DNA of 62,295 nucleotides. Origin: Alteromonadaceae bacterium (GTDB lineage Bacteria > Pseudomonadota > Gammaproteobacteria > Enterobacterales > Alteromonadaceae). Below are positions 27,142 to 36,557 of the stretch, in pieces. The DNA lies in contig WFQC01000034.1 in NCBI GenBank assembly GCA_015487235.1, forward strand, positions 1-62,295. Direction: 5' to 3'. The position numbers and the translations under genes were made by a program. The notes under the pieces were generated by a model. The model ran no database searches and had not been told where the DNA came from. It saw only the letters and a program-made list of their open reading frames with translations. Numbering within the stretch: the first letter of the stretch is position 1; each line of letters opens with the position of its first letter.

Positions 27142-27210
27142 AAAGCGTTTTTATCTTTATTGAGTCGTGTTTGTTGAGATATACACGACTTGTTATGATT
27201 AAAACGCTTT
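27142..27210. terminator. Nested hairpin between convergent nhaD and the GcvR-like gene
   Basis: Two pairs of arms are nested: AAAGCGTTTT (27142-27151) with AAAACGCTTT (27201-27210), and inside them AGTCGTGT (27163-27170) with ACACGACT (27183-27190). The 10-11 bp joints between the arms are unpaired. The most economical reading is a bidirectional terminator; a small structured RNA or a mini-element is possible. Confidence 0.5.
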
Positions 27211-27254
27211 TAAATGAATTGAAAGAGCACTCTATGTTGGTTATTTCTAGTGTG

Positions 27255-27752
27255 TTAACGGCTAATATCAACCATTAAGTCATCGGCTAAATTTTCTAAT
27301 GCTTCGATTAAAGGCTCAATATTGTTTTCTGGTACGGCAATTGTCGCTTTGGCTTTAAACATTAATTGTCCTGAATGCGCAGCATTGTCTTGTTTGCTCA
27401 CTAATTTTATTAAATTACCATTTTGATGATGAATTACCGCTGAAATATCTTGAATAATGCCCGCTCTGTCATTTGCGGTTAATTCTAATACAATGGTTGC
27501 TTGCGGTGTGGTTTCAGGTGGGTTGGTTATAACAACCTGGGTTTGCATCTCTTCAATGGCACTAATTTCTTTTATTAGGGCATCAGTGTGTTGATCTTCC
27601 ACAGCAATTTCTATTACCCCAGCGAAAAATCCTGACAAATTATGCATGCTGCTTGATTGCCAGTTGCCTTGATATTGTTTAACAATGCTTGAAAGTGTGT
27701 TGACTAAACCTGAGCGATCAGGGCAAATAAATGAAATAATGAGATGCTTCAT
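27255..27752 (-). CDS. GcvR-like ACT-domain protein (glycine cleavage system repressor family)
   Basis: A 165-residue protein with two tandem ACT domains: 1-75 (MKHLIISFICPDRSGLVNTLSSIV) and about 87-160 (IVLELTANDRAGIIQDISAVIH). This matches GcvR, which binds GcvA and glycine to repress the glycine cleavage operon. The AGGATCACG sequence before the ATG supports the start. It lies 48 bp after the PilZ gene on the same strand, possibly co-transcribed, but gcv genes are not present in the window. Other ACT-only regulators have the same layout, so the exact role is less sure than the fold. Confidence 0.82.
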   Translation of the reverse strand: MKHLIISFICPDRSGLVNTLSSIVKQYQGNWQSSSMHNLSGFFAGVIEIAVEDQHTDALIKEISAIEEMQTQVVITNPPETTPQATIVLELTANDRAGIIQDISAVIHHQNGNLIKLVSKQDNAAHSGQLMFKAKATIAVPENNIEPLIEALENLADDLMVDISR

Positions 27753-27800
27753 CGTGATCCTACCTACTGAAGTAAAAATTGAGCTAACCCTTTCTGCTAG

Positions 27801-28163
27801 TTAACTATTACGTGTTAGTTGTGATAATTCCTTATTAAGTTGGCTATCATCACCTAAATTGAGCTCTACCAAGCGTCTTAAATGGGTTATGCTGTCAATA
27901 TCAATAGCATTGCATTGCAACCCTGTTTCTTCTTTATCTTGGTGAACAACGGCAATGTGCATGAGCACTTCTGATTCATGATCATCAAGTGTAAAACTTA
28001 ATGTGCCGAGTTTGCCTTTTAACACTTCTTCAACTTTGGGCGTAGTAACTAAGGCTCCATTGAGTGAAATGTCATGTATGGCTACAGGGTAATCACGCTC
28101 TTCTACCGTAAGCGTTGCTTTTATTGAAAACAGTATTCGGGTAAATTGACGACGATTTTCCAT
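27801..28163 (-). CDS. PilZ-domain protein
   Basis: A 120-residue single-domain protein. The c-di-GMP motif starts with RRQFTR (4-9) and continues with DISLNGALV (about 31-39), matching RxxxR and D/NxSxxG. Known role: PilZ domains bind cyclic di-GMP and change partner activity in motility, adhesion or secretion. A diguanylate cyclase and an Aer-like receptor are encoded a few kb away, but no direct link is visible. It sits between ettA (terminator in between) and the GcvR-like gene. Confidence 0.88.
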   Translation of the reverse strand: MENRRQFTRILFSIKATLTVEERDYPVAIHDISLNGALVTTPKVEEVLKGKLGTLSFTLDDHESEVLMHIAVVHQDKEETGLQCNAIDIDSITHLRRLVELNLGDDSQLNKELSQLTRNS

Positions 28164-28212
28164 TGTTTGACTTATTATTCGATTGATTACTTATATTTAG
28201 CATAGTATTAGT

Positions 28213-28248
28213 TGAAAAAAAAGCACCCTAAGGTGCTTAATTTTTTAT
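28213..28248 (-). terminator. Terminator after ettA
   Basis: AAGCACC (28221-28227) pairs with GGTGCTT (28232-28238). On the minus strand the stem is followed by an eight-base T-run (28220-28213). Confidence 0.85.
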
Positions 28249-28260
28249 GACTTGTTGCAA

Positions 28261-29937
28261 TTATTTTTGAATTCGTTTGTATTTTATACGATGAGGTTCA
28301 ACTGCTTGTGCACCATAGGTTTTTTTTAGCCATTCATCATATTCAGTAAAATTACCTTCAAAGAAGTTGACTTGCCCTTCATCTCGGTAATCAAGAATAT
28401 GGGTGGCAATACGATCTAAAAACCAACGGTCATGTGAAATCACCATAGCGCAGCCAGGAAACTCTAACAAGGCTTCTTCAAGTGCACGTAATGTTTCAAT
28501 ATCTAAATCATTGGTTGGTTCATCAAGTAGTAATAAGTTACCGCCTACTTTAACTAATTTGGCTAAATGGACACGATTGCGTTCACCACCTGATAAGTCT
28601 TTGATAAATTTTTGTTGATCTGTGCCTTTAAAATTAAAACGACTTACATAAGCACGACTGGGGATCTGATAGTTGCCAATTTCAATAATATCGTGTCCTT
28701 CAGATATTTCTTGATAGACAGTATTATTACCTTCCATATTATCGCGAAATTGGTCGACACTGGCCAGTTTTACCGTTTCACCAAGTTCAATTGAGCCTGA
28801 GTCGGGCTGTTCTGTGCCTGAAATCATTTTAAATAATGTTGATTTACCTGCACCGTTAGCACCAATAATACCTACTATGGCGCCTTTAGGTAGGCTAAAG
28901 CTTAAATTATCAATTAACACTCGATCGCCATAAGATTTTGTTAAGTTATTGACATCTAGAACTTTATCACCTAAACGAGGCCCTGGTGGAATGTATAATT
29001 CATTGGTTTCGTTACGTTTTTGGTGTTCTTGATTTGTTAACTCTTCAAAACGTGCCATACGTGCTTTACTTTTTGCTTGGCGACCTTTAGGGTTTGAGCG
29101 CACCCATTCTAATTCATGCTTAATGGTTTTTTGTAACGCACTTTCTGCGCGGCTTTCTTGCTCTAAACGCTTATCTTTTTGTTCTAACCAAGAAGAATAG
29201 TTACCTTCCCAGGGAATACCATGACCGCGATCAAGCTCTAAAATCCAACCCGCAACATTATCTAAGAAATATCTATCATGGGTAATAGCAACCACAGTGC
29301 CTGAGTAATCGTGTAAGAAACGTTCTAACCAAGCAACAGACTCTGCATCTAAATGGTTGGTAGGCTCATCAAGTAGCAGCATGTCGGGCTTTTGTAATAA
29401 TAACCGGCATAAAGCAACACGACGACGCTCACCACCACTTAATACACTTATTTTTTGTTCCCATTCGGGTAAACGTAGGGCATCGGCGGCACGCTCTAGT
29501 ACATTGTCAATATTGTGACCGTCTTGGCTTGCAATAATGGCTTCTAATTCACCTTGTTCTTTTGCAAGTGCATCAAAATCAGCATCTTCTTCTGCATAAG
29601 CGGCATAAACAGCGTCTAAGCGAGCTAAGGCATCTTTGACTTCAGCAACCGCTTCTTCAACAATTTCACGCACTGTTTTGCTTTCATCTAGTTGAGGTTC
29701 TTGCGGTAAATAGCCTATTTTGGTACCCGAAAGTGCTTTTGCTTCACCTTCAAATTCGGTATCAATACCTGCCATAATACGCAGTAATGTTGATTTACCT
29801 GCACCATTTAAACCTAAAACACCAATTTTAGCCCCAGGAAAAAAAGAAAGAGAAATATCTTTTAAAATTGTTCTTTTAGGAGGAACAACTTTACTAACAC
29901 GGTGCATTGAATAAATAAATTTGTCTGGCAATGCCAT
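28261..29937 (-). CDS. ettA: Energy-dependent translational throttle protein EttA (ABC-F)
   Basis: A 558-residue ABC-F protein without membrane segments. It holds two ATPase cassettes: Walker A GLNGAGKST (about 42-50) and GANGAGKST (about 360), signature motifs LSGGERRRVAL and LSGGERNRVHL, and Walker B LLLDEPTNHLDAES and LLLDEPTNDLDIE. The arm domain is inserted in the first cassette and a linker of charged residues joins the two. The N-terminus FIYSMHRVSKVVPPKRTIL is diagnostic of EttA. It binds the ribosomal E site and gates the first translocation step according to the ATP/ADP ratio. It is monocistronic with its own terminator. Confidence 0.96.
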   Translation of the reverse strand: MALPDKFIYSMHRVSKVVPPKRTILKDISLSFFPGAKIGVLGLNGAGKSTLLRIMAGIDTEFEGEAKALSGTKIGYLPQEPQLDESKTVREIVEEAVAEVKDALARLDAVYAAYAEEDADFDALAKEQGELEAIIASQDGHNIDNVLERAADALRLPEWEQKISVLSGGERRRVALCRLLLQKPDMLLLDEPTNHLDAESVAWLERFLHDYSGTVVAITHDRYFLDNVAGWILELDRGHGIPWEGNYSSWLEQKDKRLEQESRAESALQKTIKHELEWVRSNPKGRQAKSKARMARFEELTNQEHQKRNETNELYIPPGPRLGDKVLDVNNLTKSYGDRVLIDNLSFSLPKGAIVGIIGANGAGKSTLFKMISGTEQPDSGSIELGETVKLASVDQFRDNMEGNNTVYQEISEGHDIIEIGNYQIPSRAYVSRFNFKGTDQQKFIKDLSGGERNRVHLAKLVKVGGNLLLLDEPTNDLDIETLRALEEALLEFPGCAMVISHDRWFLDRIATHILDYRDEGQVNFFEGNFTEYDEWLKKTYGAQAVEPHRIKYKRIQK

Positions 29938-30103
29938 AAAAAAACCTTTTTGTTTATTACCAATAAATATAAAGCGTATTTTAGGTTAAATAGGCACTGA
30001 TAAGCAACTGAGTCACAGGTTAAATTTAGAGAGTGTTGTACTTTTAAGAATAGCTTTGTGCACACTTGAAAATACAACACCCCTAAAGATCAATAGGTGG
30101 GTA

Positions 30104-31666
30104 CTAACTTCTAAATTGTTTGATTAAAGCTTGTTGATCGTCGAGTTGTTTCAATAACTCCGCTGATGATGAGGTTGCTTCAACACTACTTTGCTCACAA
30201 TCAATGGTTAATTCATTAATACGCACTACGTTTTGGCTTACTTGTTCGGTAACCATTGACTGTTCATCAATGGCTGTAGCAATTTGCGCAGCAGAATCTG
30301 AAATAAGTGATACTTCATCATGTATTTGCACCAATGCCTCGCCGGTTTGTTGTGAAAGTGACACGCAATTTTCTGATAATTTATTGCCTTTTATCATAGC
30401 GTTGACGGCATTATCAGAATTTGCCTTTAACTCTTGTAACTGATCTTTTATTTCTTCTGTTGATTGTTGGGTACGCATGGCTAATGCACGTACTTCTTCA
30501 GCTACTACTGCAAAGCCTCGGCCTTGTTCACCTGCGCGTGCTGCTTCAATGGCGGCATTTAGTGCAAGTAAGTTGGTTTGGTCGGCAATACTGCTGATCT
30601 CAGTTAAAATAGTGGTAATAGCATTACTGCCTTGAGCGAGGCGAGTGATCATACTATCAACTTCTGCAAGTTGTGTTGATAATTCATTAATCGCATTTAC
30701 GGTGGTTTTAACAACTTGCTGGCCTTGCTCGGTTAATTCTCTACCATGCTCTGTAGCTTTAGCGGTTTCTGCCACAGTTCGAGCTAAATCATGTACTGTA
30801 GCTGACATTTGATTGATGGCGGTAGCGACTTGTTCAGATTCACTTTTTTGCTGGTTTAAGCGTTCTGCCACTTGCGTACTTTTTATTGAGGTGTCTTTAG
30901 CATTTTCACTAACGTGTATTGAAACGTCGGTAACACGCCCAACAACAGCATTAATTTCAGCTTTACGCATTGCTAAAGAAAGCTCTATTGCACCTAAAAC
31001 GTCGTTGCGCCCTGAATACATGTAGCTCATTAACGGGTTGTCAAAAACCTCTAAAGCTTGTTGTTTTACTTTCATAAAACGTGTACGCCACTTCATATAC
31101 ATAATTGTGGTGAATAAGCTGATCAGTAGCATAGGTAAAGTCGCAAATAAGCTCATCGTTGAAAATAGTGTTGCGGCTAGGGTGGCAATAAAAAATAAGA
31201 TAAAAGTGGCTTGAAACCAGAATGATTGGTCTATCTTATATTTTAAGGCAAAAGGTTGTTCACCACGATTTAATTGCTGGTAAAGCTTTTCAGCACGTTG
31301 TTTTACATGGTCGTCTAATTTGGTTCTGACAGATTGGTATTCTATATTTTTACCTGAGGCATCTTTAATTGGGGTTACATAAGCATTTACCCAATAATAG
31401 TCACCATTTTTACAACGGTTTTTTACGGGCCCCATCCAAGATTTACCTTGCTGAATAAATGTCCATAAATCTTTAAATGCCGCCTTAGGCATATCAGGGT
31501 GGCGAACAATATTGTGTGGGCTACCTTGTAATTCTTCTAAAGAAAACCCTGCAATTTGACAAAATTCAGGATTAGCATATTTTATACGGCTATCGAGATC
31601 GGTGATTGAAAGTAAAATGTCATTTGGATTAAATAATTGCTCTTTACCTGAACTTCTTGTACTCAT
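30104..31666 (-). CDS. PAS-domain methyl-accepting chemotaxis protein (Aer-like)
   Basis: A 520-residue chemoreceptor. An N-terminal PAS domain (about 10-125, with [20 protein letters not shown] and [14 protein letters not shown]) faces the cytoplasm. Two adjacent hydrophobic helices (about 148-188) follow, then the methyl-accepting helical hairpin with the conserved tip [17 protein letters not shown]. The arrangement matches the aerotaxis receptor Aer, which senses redox through PAS-bound FAD. GGGGAAAG precedes the ATG. No other chemotaxis genes lie nearby, as usual for stand-alone receptors. Confidence 0.9.
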   Translation of the reverse strand: MSTRSSGKEQLFNPNDILLSITDLDSRIKYANPEFCQIAGFSLEELQGSPHNIVRHPDMPKAAFKDLWTFIQQGKSWMGPVKNRCKNGDYYWVNAYVTPIKDASGKNIEYQSVRTKLDDHVKQRAEKLYQQLNRGEQPFALKYKIDQSFWFQATFILFFIATLAATLFSTMSLFATLPMLLISLFTTIMYMKWRTRFMKVKQQALEVFDNPLMSYMYSGRNDVLGAIELSLAMRKAEINAVVGRVTDVSIHVSENAKDTSIKSTQVAERLNQQKSESEQVATAINQMSATVHDLARTVAETAKATEHGRELTEQGQQVVKTTVNAINELSTQLAEVDSMITRLAQGSNAITTILTEISSIADQTNLLALNAAIEAARAGEQGRGFAVVAEEVRALAMRTQQSTEEIKDQLQELKANSDNAVNAMIKGNKLSENCVSLSQQTGEALVQIHDEVSLISDSAAQIATAIDEQSMVTEQVSQNVVRINELTIDCEQSSVEATSSSAELLKQLDDQQALIKQFRS

Positions 31667-32009
31667 ATAACTTTCCCCAAAGTTTTATTGTTGATGAGAT
31701 AAAGCTATCTCTGTTTTTAGGCGTGTTTATCTTTCGAGTTTGAATTTTGTTCAACCTAAACACGCCCTATTATAACGCTCCCTGTTTTTTAAGTTTAATA
31801 TAACTATTTCTATAGCAGCTTTTTTATTGACTTTTATGTTGAAATTTCACAATAAGTTGTAATAAATCATTACCTGCTAATTTTCTTGATATTGAAAGTG
31901 AGCAAAGCGAAAATAGGTAATGTATCACTCACATATTTATTTTATTAACTGTAGCACTTTGTCAATTAGTTGCTAGTTGATATAAATCAATTTTTTATAT
32001 TTTTACTGC
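31667..32009. other. Intergenic region upstream of the Aer-like gene, with a mini-repeat
   Basis: This 343-bp gap lies between the diguanylate cyclase stop and the MCP start, both on the minus strand. It holds the MCP promoter region, a 50-bp member of the AGGGCGTGT repeat family (31719-31768), and A+T-rich sequence with no open frame. A loose inverted repeat around 31871-31921 (ATTACCTG and AGGTAAT arms) may form a weak terminator for the cyclase gene. Confidence 0.5.
31719..31768. repeat. 50-bp mini-copy of the AGGGCGTGT repeat, hairpin-forming
   Basis: The ends GGCGTGTTTA (31720-31729) and TAAACACGCC (31757-31766) are a perfect 10-bp inverted repeat. The interior TCTTTCGAGTTTGAATTTTG (31730-31749) is identical to the inner part of the right end of the 51332-51597 element. 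It therefore looks like two termini of that element fused after a large internal deletion. Confidence 0.65.
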
Positions 32010-33173
32010 TTAAGTGGCTTGGTAAATACAAACTTTATTACGACCAAGTGCTTTGGCTTTATATAGTGCATCATCTGATGCTTTTAAACCTTCATCAAAA
32101 TAGTCTTTTTGGTTAATTGCCGCGATACCAAAACTGGCGGTAAATTTTATTTTTTTTTGATCTGTTAAAATCGTCATCTTTTCTGTTTCACTACGCATTC
32201 TTTCAGCAAGAATAGCGGCACCCTGTATAGGTGTTTGTGGTAATAAAATAGCAAATTCTTCACCACCGTAGCGACTCAGCGTATCAGTTTCTCTTATGAT
32301 TGTGGTTAATAGCTTACTAAAATTCTGTAAAACTTTGTCACCCACATTATGACCATAACGATCATTGATTTTTTTGAAATGATCTATATCACACATAATT
32401 AGTGAAATAGGAAAGTCATGGCGTTGTGCACTTTTGAGTATTTTGTTGGCTTGCTCAATAAAAAAGCGTCGGTTATATAAACCAGTTAATTGATCAGTAA
32501 TTGAATTCTTATAATGTAATTCATTGATGTCTGATAATAATAATGTTTGAAATGCACCAAGAAAAAACAGAGCCGTAATGCCTTGTACTATCATTAAAGA
32601 GGTTTGGTAAATAAACATATCAAGTTCAAATAAATGTATAAATAGCGCACTTGCCAGTAATAAAGCGGAAATGATGATGGCAGAAATAGCGACTTTTTCT
32701 CCATAGCTAAGGGTTAAATTATTTTTAGGAATAACAGGTAAACAAGCAATTAAAATCGCAATATAGTTAAATAACCCAAAAATAATACGATGATTAAGGT
32801 TGTCATCAACAAGATGGAAGAAATATGTTTGAATGAAAACAAAAATACAGGCATGAGCATAGAAAAATTTATCTTGATAAAGGTGCTTTTTAAAGCCTTT
32901 ACGCCATAAAAAGGCATAACGAATACTGTAAAAGCCCGTGATAAATAATAGGTTAGCAGTAATAATAGAGAAAACTCTACTAGACCATATCTCACCGAGA
33001 AAAACCAAATAAGCAACGGCTGTTGCAGCAAACAACACCATAAAATACTGAATTGTTACCGATAAGTTTTGTTGCTTTTTTACCGGATTAAAGTAAAAAA
33101 ATAGTGCGGCACAAGTACAGTTTAAAATAATTGTTATTGCATACGACAGTGTTGCAATCTGCAATGGATCCAT
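32010..33173 (-). CDS. Membrane diguanylate cyclase (GGDEF domain)
   Basis: A 387-residue protein with about seven hydrophobic helices in residues 1-215 and a C-terminal GGDEF domain (about 220-387). The active-site motif is GGEEF near 302-306, preceded five residues earlier by RETD, an intact RxxD inhibitory site. It should make cyclic di-GMP and be inhibited by its product. The N-terminal membrane sensor has no family I can name. TAGGG precedes the ATG. Neighbouring PilZ and Aer-like genes are not in the same operon. Confidence 0.9.
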   Translation of the reverse strand: MDPLQIATLSYAITIILNCTCAALFFYFNPVKKQQNLSVTIQYFMVLFAATAVAYLVFLGEIWSSRVFSIITANLLFITGFYSIRYAFLWRKGFKKHLYQDKFFYAHACIFVFIQTYFFHLVDDNLNHRIIFGLFNYIAILIACLPVIPKNNLTLSYGEKVAISAIIISALLLASALFIHLFELDMFIYQTSLMIVQGITALFFLGAFQTLLLSDINELHYKNSITDQLTGLYNRRFFIEQANKILKSAQRHDFPISLIMCDIDHFKKINDRYGHNVGDKVLQNFSKLLTTIIRETDTLSRYGGEEFAILLPQTPIQGAAILAERMRSETEKMTILTDQKKIKFTASFGIAAINQKDYFDEGLKASDDALYKAKALGRNKVCIYQAT

Positions 33174-33243
33174 AAAACCCTAAGATTTTTGTTACGTTAT
33201 TACTGTAAGTCTAGCCTAGTTTGCAGGTTTGGGTTAGCTAGCA

Positions 33244-33275
33244 TAAAAAAACCAGCAAAATTATGCTGGCTTTTT
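33244..33275 (-). terminator. Terminator after the HAE-RND operon
   Basis: CCAGCA (33252-33257) pairs with TGCTGG (33264-33269), flanked by a seven-base A-run on the plus strand that gives a T-run for minus-strand transcripts. It separates the RND operon from the diguanylate cyclase gene. Confidence 0.8.
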
Positions 33276-33302
33276 GACGTGTTAGAATAGCGCAGTAGTT
33301 GG

Positions 33303-36300
33303 TTAATGGAGCTGGTGTTTGCGTCGTACTACTGAGTAATACAATAACGGTATTACCACTAAAGTTAGTAGTGTTGAAACAAAAACCCCTGAAATTAAGC
33401 TAACAGCAAGCCCATTAAAAATAGGATCATCTAGAATAAATATCGCATCAAGTATTGCGGCGATGGCTGTTAATATTATAGGACGAGCTCGGGTTGCTGC
33501 AGCATCAACTACTGCGTCTCTTAAATCAGCACCTTCGGCTAAGCGAATGTTAATAAAATCAACCAATAATATTGAGTTACGAACAATAATACCAGCCAAA
33601 GCAATCATGCCGATCATTGAGGTTGCGGTAAATTGCGCACTAAATACAGCATGTCCGGGCATAATACCAATTAGCGTCATGGGGATAGGTGCCATAATAA
33701 CAAGAGGCATAATGTATGAGCGAAATTGACCAACAATCAGCAAAAAGATCACAATCAAACCAACACCATAAGCAATACCCATATCGCGGAATGTTTCGTA
33801 GGTTACTTGCCATTCACCATCCCATTTTATGCTATTAACATAAGGGTTATCTGGTTGACTAGTTAATGCTTGCTCTAAATCAGGATAGCTATCACTTAAA
33901 TTACCCATAATTGAGAACATGCCGTAAAGTGGGCTGTCAGTTTCGCCAGCACCATCGGCGGTTACATAAACAACAGGAAGTAAATCTTTGTGATAACGGG
34001 TTTTTTCTTGTGTGGTTTCTTGTACATGTACTAAGTCTCGAATAGGTACTAGTTCACCTGACATGCTTCTAACTTTTAGTTGTAAAAATTGCTCAGCTGA
34101 GGCTTTGTCGTTATTACTAAAGCGTAAGCGAACAGGAATAGGGTAACGTGCTGTATCGCTATGTAAATAACTCGCATCTTCTCCAGCAAGTGCTGTTGTC
34201 ATTGCCGCAACAATAGCGGCTTGTGAAACGCCCAAACGAGCCGCTTTTTGACGATCAACGTGCACAATAAAACGGGTTGTTGCCGCTTCAATACTGTCGT
34301 CTATGTCAACAATGGCATCAACCTGCTCAAATTGTTTTCTAATTTCTTTGGCGAAGGCTATTTGCTCATCGTAATTTTGTCCATACACTTCAGCAACAAC
34401 GGGCGCAAGTACAGGAGGCCCCGGTGGTACTTCAACTATTTTGATATTGGCATGATATTTCTCACCAATTTTTTGTAATGGTTCTCGTACTGATAATGCA
34501 ATATCATGACTATTACGATCTCGCTCACTGTGGTGTTTTAAATTAACCTGTAAATCACCCATATGGGGCATTGAACGTAAATAATATTGACGTACTAAAC
34601 CATTAAAGTTAATGGGTGCCGCTGTACCCGCATAGGTTTCAATATCGACAATTTCTTCAATAGATTGTAAATAAATAGCCAACTCATCAAGTACACGGTT
34701 TGTGGTTTCAAGTGGTGTTCCTTCAGGCATATCAACAACAACCTGAAATTCTGATTTGTTGTCGAAGGGTAACATTTTCAAAATCACATGCTGGCTAACA
34801 ACAAGAGCCATAGAGCCGCCAATAAGTACGACCATTGAAAGGTATAATAAACGACGTTTTAGTGATGTTTTTTCACCATATAAAAAGGGATGCATAATAA
34901 AGCAAACTACGCGATAAAATCGGCTTTCTGTGGCTTTTTCTTCTTGCTCATCATCAACAGAATGATGGTTTGCTTTATTTTTTAAGATTTTATAAGTTAA
35001 CCAAGGAGTAAAAATAAACGCAATTAACAGCGATAAAAACATACCGGCACTGGCATTAATTGGAATAGGGCTCATGTATGGCCCCATTAAGCCACTAACA
35101 AATGCCATAGGTAGCAATGCCGCAATTACGGTAAAGGTTGCTAAAATGGTTGGCCCACCAACTTCATCAACCGCGTAAGGAATTGCTTCTTTTAATGATC
35201 TTTTGCCTAATTTCATATGGCGGTGAATATTTTCAACAACCACAATGGCATCATCAACAAGAATACCAATAGAAAAGATCAAGGCAAACAGTGAAACACG
35301 GTTGATGGTAAACCCAAATGCCCAAGAGGTAAATAAAGTGGCCATGAGCGTTACAATAACCGCTGCACCAACTACAATAGCTTCATATTTACCTAATGAT
35401 GCCCAGACTAATAAAATAACGACAAAGGTTACGAGAAAAAGCTTTTTAATTAAGCTGTTGGCTTTATCTGTTGCGGTTTGTCCGTAATCGCGTGTAATAG
35501 TTATATCGATATTTTCAGGAATATAAGTGCTGTGCAGTTGTTCTAAGCGTTGGTTTACTGCATCAACTACATCGGCAGCATTAACGCCTGCTTTTTTAGC
35601 TATTGCCAGTGTTACCGCAGGTAATGCTAGGGTGTTTTGATCTACATTAGCGCTACTATTACCGTGATAAATTTGTACAATATTGGTAGGGGTATCACCT
35701 GTTCTTTTAATGGTTGCAACATCTTTTAAAAAGACAGGAGCACCTTGGTTCATGCCTATAACAAGATTAGCTAATTCACCAGTACTTGAAAGGTAAGCAC
35801 CTGCTTGTACCAATACATAGCGATCTCCTGCCACAGTACTGGCTGAGTTTGCGGTAACATTAGTAGCATTTAATGCTGAACGTAGATCATTAAAACCAAT
35901 ATTAAGCGCAGACATTCGTTGAGGGTCTAATTCAACTTGTACTACATCATCAGGGGCTCCAATGGTGTAAACGTCGTTAGTTCCCGGAATTCGTTTTATT
36001 TCTGCCTCGATGGCATGAGCAACTTTAGCAAGCGCAGTGCGATCAACAAAGCTGTTCTTACCACTGAGTGTTAAGGTCATAATTGGCACATTATCAATAC
36101 CTTTTGGCTTAACAATCGGTGGCATAACGCCAAGGTTGCGTGGTAACCAATCTTGGTTTGAGTACAATTTATTGTATAAACGTACTAGTGCGTCAGTACG
36201 GGGCTCTCCGACTTTAAATTGCACCGATAAAATTGCCATACCCGGCATAGAGGCAGAATAAATATGTTCTAAACCACTAATTTCAGAGAGCACGCTTTCA

Positions 36301-36557
36301 GCGGGTGAGGCCACCAAAGACTCAACTTCTTGTGCTGATGCACCAGGATAAGCAATAAAAACATTTGCAAAAGTTACATCTATTTGTGGATCTTCTTCTT
36401 TTGGCGTAATTATAGTGGCAAAAATTCCCATTAAAATTGCGACGAGTGCCAATAATGGGGTTATTTCAGCAGTAAAAAACATTTGGGCTATTCGCCCTGA
36501 AATGCCTAATTTTTCATCATCAGGCGTCGCGTTATTCGGCTTATTTGAATGGCTCAC
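33303..36557 (-). CDS. RND efflux permease (AcrB/HAE-like superfamily)
   Basis: A 1084-residue inner-membrane RND pump. The first helix is preceded by a long hydrophilic N-terminus. Helix 4 carries the proton-relay Asp pair in GILVDDAIVVVENIHRHM, typical of drug and lipid pumps and not of metal pumps. An unusual acidic insert (about 525-545, HHSVDDEQEEKATESRF) lies in the middle loop. A GTG start at 36557 shares its first base with the adaptor stop codon, with GAGGTG just upstream, so the two are tightly coupled. No outer-membrane factor is encoded here, so it probably uses a separate TolC. The substrate is unknown; multidrug or detergent-type compounds are possible. Confidence 0.93.
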   Translation of the reverse strand: MSHSNKPNNATPDDEKLGISGRIAQMFFTAEITPLLALVAILMGIFATIITPKEEDPQIDVTFANVFIAYPGASAQEVESLVASPAESVLSEISGLEHIYSASMPGMAILSVQFKVGEPRTDALVRLYNKLYSNQDWLPRNLGVMPPIVKPKGIDNVPIMTLTLSGKNSFVDRTALAKVAHAIEAEIKRIPGTNDVYTIGAPDDVVQVELDPQRMSALNIGFNDLRSALNATNVTANSASTVAGDRYVLVQAGAYLSSTGELANLVIGMNQGAPVFLKDVATIKRTGDTPTNIVQIYHGNSSANVDQNTLALPAVTLAIAKKAGVNAADVVDAVNQRLEQLHSTYIPENIDITITRDYGQTATDKANSLIKKLFLVTFVVILLVWASLGKYEAIVVGAAVIVTLMATLFTSWAFGFTINRVSLFALIFSIGILVDDAIVVVENIHRHMKLGKRSLKEAIPYAVDEVGGPTILATFTVIAALLPMAFVSGLMGPYMSPIPINASAGMFLSLLIAFIFTPWLTYKILKNKANHHSVDDEQEEKATESRFYRVVCFIMHPFLYGEKTSLKRRLLYLSMVVLIGGSMALVVSQHVILKMLPFDNKSEFQVVVDMPEGTPLETTNRVLDELAIYLQSIEEIVDIETYAGTAAPINFNGLVRQYYLRSMPHMGDLQVNLKHHSERDRNSHDIALSVREPLQKIGEKYHANIKIVEVPPGPPVLAPVVAEVYGQNYDEQIAFAKEIRKQFEQVDAIVDIDDSIEAATTRFIVHVDRQKAARLGVSQAAIVAAMTTALAGEDASYLHSDTARYPIPVRLRFSNNDKASAEQFLQLKVRSMSGELVPIRDLVHVQETTQEKTRYHKDLLPVVYVTADGAGETDSPLYGMFSIMGNLSDSYPDLEQALTSQPDNPYVNSIKWDGEWQVTYETFRDMGIAYGVGLIVIFLLIVGQFRSYIMPLVIMAPIPMTLIGIMPGHAVFSAQFTATSMIGMIALAGIIVRNSILLVDFINIRLAEGADLRDAVVDAAATRARPIILTAIAAILDAIFILDDPIFNGLAVSLISGVFVSTLLTLVVIPLLYYSVVRRKHQLH

